A stretch of 64,000 nt of DNA from Bugula neritina (taxonomy: Eukaryota; Bryozoa; Gymnolaemata; Cheilostomatida; Bugulidae): contig OZ037767.1 in the NCBI GenBank assembly GCA_964035545.1, positions 20,004,628 through 20,068,627 of the forward strand, read 5' to 3'. Below are positions 22,390 through 34,800 of this stretch, in pieces. The notes below the pieces were generated by a model. The model searched no databases. It had not been told where the DNA came from and saw only the letters and a program-made list of their open reading frames with translations. Made by a program: the position numbers and the translations under genes. Positions within the stretch are counted from its first letter, which is position 1. Every line of letters begins with the position of its first letter.

Positions 22390-25300
22390 GATACTTTGGA
22401 TGAAACGACGATTTATTGTACTAGGCGTTGGTCAACCTGTACGCTCCTATAATCACGGTACTCCTAGGCTAATGGAAGGCCCAGTCGCCTTCTCAGTAGA
22501 TTCAGCGTCGAAGAAAGCAGTGTACCGGGTGCCTGTTCCCACTAGTGCAACGGGGAGGCAGAACGGACCTCCGGATCACACCCAATTTCATGCATCTAAT
22601 GCTCCACCCGGAGCGCGCGCATATGTAACCGTTGGGTGATCACGTCTCCTTTTGGGCACTTTTTCGCCTCAGCTTGGCGTTGGGCTACGTGCTCAGCAAG
22701 CCCTTTCCACTCTTGACAAAGAGCTTCATCTCACACGGGGTGCGCGATGCAAGAGCATAGCTGGGGATAACCAACGCCCCACGCATATCCACATGGGCAG
22801 ATGCGCCGGGTCTGGACCCCCAGAATCTTCCGCCACTATCCTCCTCCATAGTTTGTCCACATGCGCCAGATTAACCATCCACCTGACAGAGTGCGTAGTG
22901 AGATGATGACAAAATCACATACAGTGAAACCTATCGCCCGCAGAAAACCCGCGCTTGCTAGGCTCACTGCTCCTCTCCAGTTGAGGATCGTACTTCCAAA
23001 TTGCCAGGTGGCCTCTTCGCACAATCCTCTGCACCATTGACGAATCTCCGGGCAGTCATAATACCTGATATTTTCTTGATAGGCCCTATCGGGATCCCAT
23101 CCATCTCCCGTGATGGCAACATCACACACAATTGCTTGGTCACCCCTCCAAGCCACAAGATCAGGTTTGTGAAAAGTCTGATGGTAAGGGATGATTGGTT
23201 CCTCTAGCACGGAGAAACGTAATCTGCGCAACCTTTCAGAGACATACTTGGCCACGTGGTTGTGCCGTTTAATACGTGACCCATGTGAGCGAGAGCAAGT
23301 TTGTAGTATATGACCTAGTGTGGCCGTATGGTTTGGGCCACAGGTCAAACATTTGTCTGAGTGATCGCGATCTATCCGATGCTTCCTGCTCGGCGTAACT
23401 ACAAGGTTCGCTCTCAAGAGAGTTCCCCTTACATACTCTGCACCACTGACAAGTTCGACACTGTCGGATAAGACCCGAGCATGAGCTTTTGGTACTAGGT
23501 TGTGGTGGACCAGGCCACAACCACCCGCCGACTCATGGAGTTTCTCCTCCCAGCTTTTGACTCTAGGCGGCACCCTTTGATCCAGGGCATTTGACCTATT
23601 CAGAGATTGAACTCGACCCGAGCGTAGGAACGCAAAATTGCGTTCCCCACCGACTTTCGTGAAGGAGCCAATGGGAAACACTATCCTCGTACCTCATGAA
23701 CTGCCGAAGCCTTCTCTTGCATAGTTCATGAATTTCCAGGAATGAGGGGATATTTGATCCGCCACTCTTACTGCAGGCGTGGAACAAGCCCTTCGGTGAG
23801 CTGTGTGGTAGGTGTAACCACCTCGACACAGCTCTCCGCCCCAAAACATCTAGTCTCACGAGTAGGCTCTTCGTGGGATCCCCCAAGACAAGGCTGTGAG
23901 TGAGCCTTGGCAGCAGATGCGTTCTAAGGATCTTCATGCGTTGCTGAAGTTCAAGTGGTGCAGAAGAAATATTCTGCAACCACTTCGTGATGGATTCGGT
24001 ACAAGCGCTATACAGCTCCCTCCTCTCATCACGCCTAGAAGTACCGACACGAATGCCAAGGTACTTATAGGTCTCCCCAGCAGCGAGCGATGGTCTGGCT
24101 TGATCCTTGACGCTTAGAATGGATGGGTGAACCACCCACCTCCTGCCTGCTTTTTGCTTATAGACACTAATGTCCACAGGGGCGCACTTCCTTGGGTTCA
24201 CCTCCAAACCTACCCTACCCTACTGAGATGCTCGGTGTACGCAGTAAGAAGCCTCTGCAAATTCCGTGAGTTCTCAGCAAGAAGAACTACGTCGTCCGCA
24301 AAAGCCATGTGGTTTACTCTGACTTCCCCGTTTAACTCAACTCCCAGGGAAGAGTCTAGTTTCTTGACACAACTGTCAATGACAAGATTGAACAAGAAAC
24401 AACTGAGAGGGTCACCCTGCTTAACACCCTGTCGTACCTGGATCGGATCGCAAGCATGTTCGCGTGTAGGTAATCGACTAGGGGAGCAGGGACACCCGCA
24501 CTAGGCAAGACGTTGAAGATCGAAGCATGACTCACAGAGTCAAACGCCTTTTTAACATCTACATAGCAAACACTAAGAAGGCGCAACTTAGCTGGATCAT
24601 TGCGCTCTCTAATGATTGCTTGTAGCAGAGAGACATTGGTACCCACACCGTCACCTGGCCTAAAGCCCCTTGGCATTTCGGAGATCAGAACAAAGTTCTC
24701 GAATCTCCGAGCCAATATCCTGTGGTAGAGTCTGGTGAGACAGCTAGTGACAGTAATGGGCCAGAAGGCTGCCGGGTCATTACTACCCTGTACCTTAGGT
24801 ATCAGGGTAGTAAGCCCTTCCTTTAATGCTGTTGGCGCACGCGTCACTGCCATCCAGATGTTGAACAAACAGGCTAGGCGCTCACTGGCAACCCCTTTGA
24901 CCTGACTTCAGGACAACCTATCCGGACCCACTACGCCCTTAACGCCTCTGAGAGCTCGTGTAACTTCATCAGATGTAATGATACACCAATGTATCCTGTT
25001 CGCTTCCTTTGCTGAGCAACTCCCGCCAGAATGGCAAGACGTCCTTAAGTGCAGGGCCTTTCGTTGAACACCTCCAAGTATCATCCATGACTTTTTTGAC
25101 TGTCTTGCTACAGTCATCTTTATAACTCTTTTGGAGCTTCGCGTACTCGCGGCGTTTTCGCAGCTTTCCGCTCAGCCCCTCCAGAGATACTGTCTTCGGT
25201 GTTCGTTTGAAAGTTTGAGGTGTTGTCCTGGCAGGAAACAACACCCTCTGCAACAAATCCACAGCACCCTGTGGATTGTTCTCCAGTTGAGGCTTGATGG

Positions 25301-26110
25301 TTTGGGCATCAATCTTGCCATTAGTCCACTCAGCTAGGAACTTGAGGTCTAGCCTATCGAGTCTCTCACTCTTCCACTCATTCTGGCCTACGGTGAAGGG
25401 CCTGTCTTCTACTACCATGCTACTCGCTCCCACAGAGTTAGTATCCTTTGCAAGCCTAGTATCATTAAGCATTTGGTTGAAGATGTCATACCGTGCTCTT
25501 GCTTTAATCGCTTCTGCGGATCTGTTTGGGTGCCTCACATGCAAAGCTCTTTACAGCTGTGCTTTGACTGGGTAAGCTAGTTCTAATTCTACCCAGTCGT
25601 AGGCTAAATCGACTAATTCATACCTTTTCCAAACAGTCCGGTTCTTGCCCTCTTCTACAACCTCCTGCTCTCGCCCAACTTTCTGAGAATACCACTCCGT
25701 GTGCACGCTTCTCTGATGTTGTGAACATCCTACTTTGGAAGGATAGCGGTTTGTACACTCAGGATATCTGCAGAGCCACTTTGGCACGCAAGCACATGAG
25801 TACATGCGCGAGGTTCCCGCCATCTCTTCCCCACACTCATCGCACCGGCCCCGGTGGTGGTGTTGTTGTTGTTGTGTCTGGTGTTTTTGATACTTGAAAA
25901 AGGGTTTCGACTCAGCAACTCTCCTGCGCCTCTTGGTGCTACAACTTCCCTTTTCCTAAACGCAACTTTGACTGTCCTTTGTTGATTGTCACATCCTTTC
26001 TTTTGCCGGTCCCTGCTGTTATAATCAAGTATCTGTGATTTGTGTTGAACAACCTCACACTGCCGAAGTAGGCTCAAATCAATACTTTTGTTAGGCATGA
26101 CACCTGTATA
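22390..26110 (-). mobile_element. Second type of R2-like LINE, near full length but frameshifted
   Basis: This is a different R2-like lineage from its neighbour, with higher GC content. On the minus strand the coding region runs from a start near 26097 to 22836. A 3' UTR of about 400 bases with an AATAAA at 22417-22412 follows. The element ends against the 5' end of the next R2-like copy at about 22385. All core modules are present, but at least six frameshifts and stops divide them. Confidence 0.85.
22836..25823 (-). pseudogene. R2-like ORF of the second lineage, in several frames
   Basis: In order: a finger-like CRYPECTNRYPSKVGCSQHQ then RSVH (C-x4-C-x12-H-x4-H, 25551-25823); a linker with MHVRHPNRSAEAIKARARYD (24969-25544); RT with LTTLIPKVQGSNDP, RGFRPGDGVGTN and motif A VDVKKAFDSVSH (24356-24868); motif C MAFADDVVLLAEN (24210-24395); the thumb with ETYKYLGIRVG (23596-24207); CCHC CLTCGPNHTATLGHILQTC; and the endonuclease with RIKRHN, HKPDLVAW and CDVAITGD (22836-23681). 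Motif A and C aspartates are intact, so decay is by frameshift and looks more recent than in copy 1. Confidence 0.85.
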
Positions 26111-26529
26111 GCTCAAATAACAACTAAATAAAAGCTCACCTGGTGAGGAGCCATTGCTCCAAAAGCGCATCTCAATATGCATGCAGCATGAACTACAGCA
26201 TATACACATGCTTTAATTTGCGGTAAAACGAGTTCTGTGGATGCCTTCCTGACTACATTGATATATTTTTCCTGAATTTTGAGAAGAGAAAGTTATAAAA
26301 AAATTTCTGGTCTGGAACTTCAAACTATGTAAAAGCTTGTATTTCCTTCTGCTCTAACCACTTAGCCTAATTTCTGCTGACTTTTGGTGGAATGGAAACC
26401 TTTATTTCATGATCACAGACGGGTTCAAGTTTAAATAGAATTCGTACTATTCTAAACTGCAATTCCTCGCCTGTGTTTTCCTGTTCTACTGTTTGAAGTT
26501 ACTTTTGTATTCTCCATTTTAGGCATATT
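26111..26529. other. No gene recognised
   Basis: Non-coding stretch between the R2-like element and the LTR of the next element. No frame or repeat is recognised. Confidence 0.4.
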
Positions 26530-29205
26530 GTAGAGGATTTTTATGGTGAGACGAGTGATCTAACGTTGCCTCTACACAACTACTTGTGAGGGTTATTGTG
26601 ATAAATGTATGACTGTTTTAACGGTGATAAATAATTCAAACTGGAAACTAACTAAATTCCCGCTGTACGCAGGCTTGAAGTTGACCTTTGCGCAGTTGGC
26701 CTCTAAACAAAATAATAATTTCAAGTTGAAAAAATCAAAGTGAGACTGACAGCTGACAAATCTTAACTTTTCTTGACAGCTCCATAGATAGTAGCCACAT
26801 CGCCCGATTGTAGTTGCAATGTTGCTACTTTGTCGCAGTTCGTTCTGCCTGATCCAGCTTTTACCGGTGAGGCAGAAGAAGATAATTCTTCCACCGGCAC
26901 TACAGAAGAAGATAATTCATCTGTTGTTGAACTCTAAGGCAGATCCGTTTTTTTACAAATTTCTGGCTGACCGATTGGATTTATCTCTGAGAAATTTTCT
27001 GTATCTACTAGATCAGCAGAAGATTCTAGTTTTGTTACCACTAGAGTTGAAAGATGATCCAAACTCTTAGCACAGCGAGGTCAGGCGGTGATGAGCTATC
27101 TGATACATCACTGCCAGCAACAAGTTCTGCTTTAGTAAGCCCCCCCCATCTCGAACGTCCATCTACCGGCATTGCTTGCAATGATAGCAAGTCCTTCTGC
27201 TGAGACCATCAGTATTTCCATGGTGTATTCCCTTCCAATGTTAAATTTTGTATTGGAATTCTCCTAAGAACTCCAGCTACTTTGCTACTTGACATGAAAG
27301 TTCTTTCCTATGGTGCAGCCACAGCAAAGATGCATGATTAGTTCGAATTAGAAATTCTCAGCCATATAAATAAGGTCGAAAGTGCTTTACACACTTAATT
27401 ACAGCCAGAAGCTCTCGTCTGGTAACACGGTAATTACGTTCTAGTGGGGTGAATGTCTTACTATAATAGGATATCTATTGTTCTCCATTTTGAATCTTGG
27501 ACAAGACTCCACCAACACCGTCTGCGTCAAGAATATAGAAAGCTTAGGAACAGGGTATCCAAGCACGTGTGAGGCTACAAGAAATATTTTCAAACTATTA
27601 AATGTTTGTTTCCAATCTCGAGTTCAGCAAAAAAAATGGATGGAGATGTGAGGCGATTCAGTGGACTCACTAAAGATGAGCAATTCGGAACATATTGATG
27701 GTAATAGCCCGCTATTCCAAGGAATGGTCTCAGCCCTCAAACATATTTTGGAATAGGCTACTCACAAACATTTTTAATTTTTTCTGGGTTAGTAGACACA
27801 CCATCAAAACTATGTGCCCCAAATATTTTATTTTCTCTTTGAAAAACTCACATTTACTTGGCTTCAACTTGAAGCCAGCAGCTTGTAGGCGTTCAAAGAC
27901 TACACGTAACCTCTTAACTTGGGAGGCTAAACTATGATATCATCCAAATACAGCATAAGTGTTTTCCAATGTTAATCTCTCTTTACGGTTTCCATTAGAC
28001 GCCTAAAACAAGCTGGGACAGAAGCAAAACCAAATGGCAACAAACGTCATTACCACAACCCATTTCTAGTTGTGAAAGATGATTTATGTTGAGCATCTGC
28101 ATCAAGAGGAAGTTGCCAATATCCTGATATTAAATCTAAAGTACTAAACACTTTGCTTCCTGCTAACGAACCGGCTTTTCAGGGCCTGGCAAACTAACTC
28201 AAGGGTACTCCCTCTGCCACAATCGGTTGCTGCCCCTTCCAAAGCACCAATAAGGTGCAACAGAGCTTCTGCATCTGTCCATCCATTAGCCTCCTTTATT
28301 TTTTGAAATTGCTGGAGATACAACTCAACATCTCAGCCATCAAATTTCTGTAATCTGAAGTTATATCTCCTACCTCCACCTACTCGCAGTAAGTCAACTA
28401 ATCTATCCAATTGATTTCCTTTGAACTAGAGATGGAGTTTTTTGAAGTCTACCAGGAGGCATTATGAGAGAAATGCAAAGTAAAATTTAAAATATTCAAT
28501 TTAAAAAAACAAGAATCATATAACAACTTATCTTCAATAACCAATCCCACTGCTGCCACCAGTCTAGAGGATTTTTTTGGTAAAGCGAGTGATCTAACCT
28601 TGCCTCTACACAACTATTTATGGAGGGTATTGTGATGAGTGTATGACTACTGTTTTAACGGGGATAATCTGTCAAATACAGTATCAACTGGAGACAGCAA
28701 GAAAAGATTATTCTCTTGCTGCCACAACCTGCCTTTATTTATACCAGCCTACAATATAAAACTGGTTATGACGGAGATAAGCAGTTACAAACCAGGCAAC
28801 CGCAACTAGTAATGAATAATTAGTTACTTGCAACCAATAACTACACTGAGATTAACAGTGTAAGTTATTGTCAACCTTGGACTAATTATAAAAGCGGTGA
28901 GCAATTATAATTAGACAACCTCCTAGTAGACTGAATATTGCTGTAGGTTGAGTGTATTTCTGTGTTTTTAGTTATCACAATCAATTTACCATTGCATGTT
29001 CAGGTTATGTAAAAACAAAACTCACTTGGATATGCTTATGAGCATTTTGTTATCGGTAATTGAAAACACGACCACGCTCAAGTAACTCAAACTAGAAATT
29101 AACTAAATTTCAGGCTTGAAGTTGACTTTTACGCAGTTAGTCTCTAAACAAAATAATAACTCTTAATTGTAAAACTCAAAGTGACAGCAAATACAATTTA
29201 ATCTA
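26530..29205 (-). mobile_element. Decayed Ty3/gypsy element, gag joined to RT, unequal LTRs
   Basis: LTR-like sequences lie at 26533-26760 and 28567-29205 in the same orientation. They share GATCTAACNTTGCCTCTACA near one end and TCTCTAAACAAAATAATAA near the other. The right copy holds about 400 bases that the left lacks. Next to the right LTR, the minus strand reads TGGTGGCAGCAGTGGGAT, a primer-binding-like site. Inside, gag (LQKFDG...ELYLQQFQKIKEANGW, GALEGAATDC, LKSRFVSRKQ) runs directly at about 28152 into RT (STLDLISGYWQLPLDADAQH, LPFGFASVPACFRRLM, LYLDDIIV). RNase H pieces follow to about 27300 (LDADGVGGVLSK, YRVTRRELLAVI, in shifting frames). Protease and integrase are absent. Confidence 0.75.
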
Positions 29206-29941
29206 AATTTTATAATTATAAAAAACCTATAAAAAGTAAATAAGATATATATATATAAAGACAAATCCATGACAATATTTTGCTCATGCTGATATTGGCA
29301 GTTTAATCTTAATTTTTTTATAAAATTAAACTATTAGTCATTTTATTGTTGATCGGTTAAGCTACTGGTGATAGAATACATTCAAATCCTACTTAAAAGG
29401 ATGCATAGTTGACCTCTATGCAATGGATAGAATGTGATGTATTGCTCGTGACTTGAAAGCTAGTGAAAAAATGTTACGGAACTAAATTGAATTGTGTTGG
29501 GGTTCTTTCTTGTGCATGCTAACTGTACGACAACTTCACATTTTTGTTTTATTCTGGTATCATGAGACAGTACTACATTCATTATAAAGCAGGTAGTTAC
29601 TTCAATATAAAATGCTGCTTTGGTAAAATCTCTAACCATACTGATAGGATATGAATAAAGTTTAGAAAAGCAATTGCGATTTTTATGAAATTTTTTACCT
29701 AGAGAAAAATGTTTCTACACTCTGTATTTTAGCGTTATCTCTAATGCAATACTTAAAAGTGTATTTTTTGGCGAAGTAAGATGAAGTAAACAGCTTGACT
29801 ATTTTGCTCTATATTTTCAATTTACTTCAACTTAATTTTGACTAACGATAGGATCCTTAGATAGTTAATAGTGATCCCTAAGCATCATATTTATAAAGTT
29901 TGTTTATAACCAGTAACATTGATTGTGTTGGTGTTGTAGTC
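29206..29941. other. AT-rich region upstream of the ankyrin-caspase gene
   Basis: No coding frame is seen. It may hold the promoter or an upstream intron: the bases just before the first ankyrin ATG (TTGTGTTGGTGTTGTAG) resemble a splice acceptor. Confidence 0.4.
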
Positions 29942-31819
29942 ATGGGGGTACGCTTACACTTTGCTAGGAATAAAACCACAGCACAGGAAATTATTCAGTC
30001 AGTTGAGCCAGAAAATAGAAAAGACCTTCTTTTATATATTGACAATAATCAACGCACAGCCTTACACGCAGCGGTTACTCATGGCAGAATTGATGTAGTG
30101 GAGTACCTCTGTAATTTTTTTCCCAAGAACAATGAATTAATATTAAAGAAGGATTGCTATGGATCGACTGCTTTACACTATGCTGAAGACGGCGAAGTTG
30201 CAAGAATACTTGTTGAATCAGTTACTCCAAATAAGCAAAGAGTTTTAGTATTTTCTGCTGACGATGATGACTGTACAGCTTTGCATAGGGCAGCCTTATT
30301 TGGTAGGAAAAACGTTGTACAGTATCTATGTAATTTATATACAATCAAGGATGAATTGATACTCAAAAAGTATAGTGTAGGTGGTACAGCATTGCACTGT
30401 GCTGAAAATAAAGAAATTGCAAAACTCCTTGTAGAATCACTTGTGCAAGAAAAGCAAAGAGAATTGCTGTTATCTGCTGACGAAGATCATTGGACAGCAT
30501 TGCATAGTGCCGCTCACTCTGGCAAAACAGACATAGTAGAATATTTTTGTAGCTTGCAACAAATTTCGGAAATGGTAGTGATGAAGGCTGACGATGGTAG
30601 GACTGCACTTCATCATGCTGACAATAAAAAGATAGCAGCACTATTGATAGGGTCTGTTGCACCAGAAGATCAAAGCAGTTTTGTATTTGCTGCTGACAAG
30701 TCTCTGAATGTAGCTGTGCATACAGCTGCTCATGCTTGTAGAACTGATGTCGTGAAATACTTTTGTCACCTTTTCTCTGATGAAATAATATATATGACAG
30801 AAATTGACGGTTGGACCACTCTACACTGTGCTGGAAATCGTGACATAGCTGAGTTTCTTGTAGAGTCAGTGTCACCAAATGAACGGCGCAGCTTTATATT
30901 GTCGACTGAAAAAGACGGTTTCACACCATTGCACACAGCCTCAATACTAGGAAAGGCTGATGTGGTGGGATACCTGTGCAGTGTCTTTCAAACTAATTAT
31001 GACCTAATATTTGCACAATCAGCTAACCGGTATACAGCGTTACATGTTTCACATAACAGACAAGTTGTTGAAAACATTTTCAGTTATGCAGGGTCTCCTT
31101 TGGTAAAAGTTATCCTGGCAGTAGAGGACGATAAAGGTAACACGCCTATTCTATCACTGACTAGGTTTGGGCGATACGATGCTTTGGCAAAGCTTTTGGA
31201 GTATGTGGAAGAAGATGCTGACCCATCCACTTTATTCATTCATTTACAAAAGCACAATAAACTTAATCAGAATATTTTACATCTAGCAGCTTTATCGCCA
31301 TCTCTCAAAGAGTTATATGATGTGTTACAAGATTACCTTCCCGGGATAGATATGAAAAGTATGATGTCTTCTGATATATATAACAACACCCCTATTCACT
31401 ATGTTGCTGCCAAATATGACACTGCAGTATTTACAGATTTCATGCTGCATCTTCCTTTGTCAAAAAGACAGCGTATCGCAAACTCACCAAACATGCAGCT
31501 CACTAACTGTAGAATGATTATTAATCAGAAAGCCTTTAAAGAGCCATTTTACATTCATGATGTGCTTTGTGATGAAGCAACAAATACCTTAGTATCCAGG
31601 TTTGCTGATGTCCATTTGCTCTTTAACGAAGATTGGGAACAGAAATTTCAGCAAACGAATGAAATCTACGTGTATGATGAAAATATTCTCAAAGTGCTAA
31701 AATATTCTCTGAACGAATACTCACTCTTGGATGCTGCTTACATCACATCACACACTTTGTTCTCTTTGGCGGTCGACGAGCAAAAGTCTATACAGTTTTA
31801 TGAAAAGCAGAAAAGCAAA
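29942..31819 (+). CDS. Exon 1: ankyrin-repeat region
   Basis: This 626-codon exon encodes TALHxAA-type repeats in two alternating forms. The long form reads TALHxAAxxGxxDVVEYLCN with an ILKK tail. The short form reads TALHxAENKEIAKLLVES with a tail like KQRELLLSADED. A pair spans 73 residues and recurs about five times, after which repeats become degenerate (TPILSLTRFG, NILHLAAL, TPIHYVAAKY). After about residue 520 there are no further repeats. The exon ends AGCAAA before GTAAGA, in phase 0. Repeat pairs this regular suggest growth by duplication of a two-repeat block. Confidence 0.85.
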
Positions 31820-34800
31820 GTAAGAATACTGTTTCTATTGGTATTTTAGTAATGTTGGTTGTGCCCCTCTTTTGTGGTATAAAAAGTTTTACGCTTAGAT
31901 GCTGCAAGCTTCTAACTGAAATTAAAATAAAACCTTTATTTCTGATTTTTATTATCACTGGGTGTCAAAGTATTTTCAATTTTATTTTATAGTTGGTATG
32001 TGCTTATTGGTGCACTCATACTGAACTGGGTAAAGCAAAACAGAAACTGTGATGTAGAGAACTAGTAAATAAATTTTCCTTACTAGTGTAATCCAAGCGT
32101 CGATTGTTTTTTGGAGCAGCTTGGTATTAAAATAAAGGCCATCGCCTTTTTTAAGCCCTTCTGGCGATCGTAGGGAAGTTTGTTTGCAAAGCGCTCATCG
32201 AGAATACAATGGTATAGTCTGCGAAAAGTAGCGGTTACAGTGATTGGTCTAAATTCTCCTGGATCAGTGGTGCCAATGACCTTTGGTATAAGTTTAGTAA
32301 TTCCCTTGGGTATGCTTGATGGTGACATACCGATTACCAGCCACAGGTTACAACATGAGACGAGTAGTGTCATGTTTATTTTCTTAAGATCTTTCCATGT
32401 GTATCCATCTAAGCCCGGGAAACCTTTGTTCTTTTTTCCTAAAACATCTTCAATTTCTGTTGGTGTGATTGGTTGCAATAGTTCATTATAAACATGCTGC
32501 GCTTCTAGATGTCGGTTGTCAGCTGTTTACCTATCCTCAAATCAATGACTGCAACTCTCAGGTTTCTCCCCTTCTTTTTTGCGTCCGTAATGCATCTCTG
32601 AAGAATCAAAGCGTTCATGAATATTCCATCTCCCTTACGGAATCCTTTCTGCCTTTGTGAGATAGGCAAGAGTCGCTCTAGCCTATTACCCAGAATGCTG
32701 TGGAACAACCTAGTGAAGACAGAACACACAGTAAAGGGTCTGTATTCACTAGGGTCCTGTGTATCCACAACTTTTGGAACCAGAGTTGTCCTACCTTCAC
32801 ATATAGTTGATGGCGTTTTTCCACACAGGAGCCACAGATTAAAGAACGAGGCTAGTTCCTCAGCTTTGGTGTTATTCTTCAATTTTTTCCATGTGAACCC
32901 GTCTGGGCCTGGTGCTCCCTTGTTCTTGACTGCAAGCGCTTGTTCTACTTCTTGGGCTACTATCGGCGCCAGTAGCTCGTTTAGTTGTGGATGCTTTTCA
33001 CTACATCTAGGCATAGTTTCATCAGGGGGTCCCCTCCCTAGAAGCCCCTCCCAATACGCTTCCGCGCCTTCCGGTAGACACCCATTGCTCTGCCCTAGTG
33101 TACCCAACAAAATTTGGTCCACTAGTCTTCCTGGATCTTTTCTAAATAGTTGTTGTGCCTTTCTATACATTCTTCTACATGTCTGGTTTTTACCCACCAG
33201 AATTCCCTCTGGGATGTTCTTCTTGTTCGTTTGTTGCTTCAGGGGGGGAAACCTCCTGATGAAAGTTCTGTCTAGATACTCCTGTGTAAGTTCAAGTGGT
33301 AGGTAATTTTCATTACCGGATATGTGGGTCTCATTGATCGCTTCCTTCAGGGCTTTTCTATAATCTCCTTGCTCATCGTGGGAAGGTGATGCACTTGCCA
33401 TCTCTTTATTCTGTTCGCTTTCCCTCTCCTCTAGTATTTCTTTGTACCTTGCATTTTTGTTTCTTACTCCTTTGATTGCTTCTATGGTGTGTTCCCTAAA
33501 TTTTTCCTGCAGACGAATGTTTATGTTAGATCTTCCTTCCTTTTCAAGCTGCACCTCTTCCCTGGCTAGTTGTATGAGCATCCCATTAGTCCATCTTACC
33601 TTCCTAGCTCCAGTCTTTGCTTCCTCGTGATGGTATCTTTCCGTGTGAGATCTCCTTAGATGCTGTGATAGCCCTGCTAACTTACCATACGCTGACTTAC
33701 ATATTACACATTGGTGGAAACCACAGATCGTACATAGCCATGGTTGTTCATTCTTCCATTCCGCGTATTTATTTATTTTTACCATTGATATCCTTTTATC
33801 TGTTCTGGTAATACACTTTACATTACCGCATTGTTCTAGCGGGCAATCCCCTTGATCACCAGTGGTAGTGGCCTCAGTGGAGGCTGCTTGTCGCCTAGTA
33901 ACTGGCATATCCACTGGGTTTAGAACTAACGATGTTGAAGCTAGTTAAGTGCTTTTAGTCGTCTGTTAGAATAACTATGTTCCTCCAGTAGGCTTCGGCC
34001 GTAGGTGGAATTGAGGCCTCCTCATCCTCATAAGTGCCAGAGATAATCTGTTGAGTGATTATCTTCGGATCCGATTTTAAACCATTTTGCACTTTCTCTA
34101 ATATATCTTTTCTCCTACCCGATGTCACCTTTTTTCTTTGATGTATCACTTTCATACCTTTTATTGGTGTTCCTTTACTGGGGAAGTTTGATTCAAATAC
34201 TTCATCTATAAAATTTTGGCATCCAATTAAAGTTTTAGGGTCTGTCAATAATACCATTTTACTACACATTAAGTCAAAGTCGATGTACCTTAGTATGAGT
34301 TTGAAGTCCGTATTTAGTGCCCCTTATCGAGTTGGAGTGTTGTTAGAGTCTTCTTCGTTTGTAGATGTCAACCTACCTCCACTTTCTTCTTTTCGGATGT
34401 TGTCCAGAATTTCTTTATACTGTGGATTCTTGTTCCTCACTCCCTTGATCTGCTCTATTGTATACATAGGTAGTTTGGTTTGTATACGTTGGTTGATGTT
34501 TCTTGCTCCTTCGAATTCTTTCTCCCATCTGGCTACCTCTGATAGGGTTTCGTAGTTTCATCGTTGCTTCTTTACAATTGGCACAGCTGCATGATAGAGT
34601 TCACTGTGTGCTCTCCTGAGATGGAGCGAGAGTCCTGCCTGTTTTCCGAATGTGTGTTTACATACAGAGCATGTAAACTGACCACAGCTTTCACACCTTA
34701 CAGGCATCGAGTCCTTGAACGAAATATACTGCATCAGGTGGTACGTTTCTGTTGATTTGCAAACCGGATTTGCACAAATTATATTAACTGCACCGCTATA

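Noticed and set aside
22385-22905. Plus-strand frames in a GC-rich stretch
   Set aside because: They overlap the 3' UTR and endonuclease end of the second R2-like lineage on the other strand. GC content alone keeps them open.
7372-26110. 28S rDNA flanks expected for canonical R2
   Set aside because: I looked for the known 28S target words (such as CTTAAGGTAGCC) beside the R2-like ends and did not see them. These copies are not in rDNA, and the family's target remains unknown.
26819-27070. 83-codon plus-strand frame with LLPLELK
   Set aside because: It lies antisense to the decayed gypsy element near its LTR and shows no domain.
32617-33306. 229-codon plus-strand frame
   Set aside because: It is the antisense shadow of the R2-like ORF at 32505-33914.
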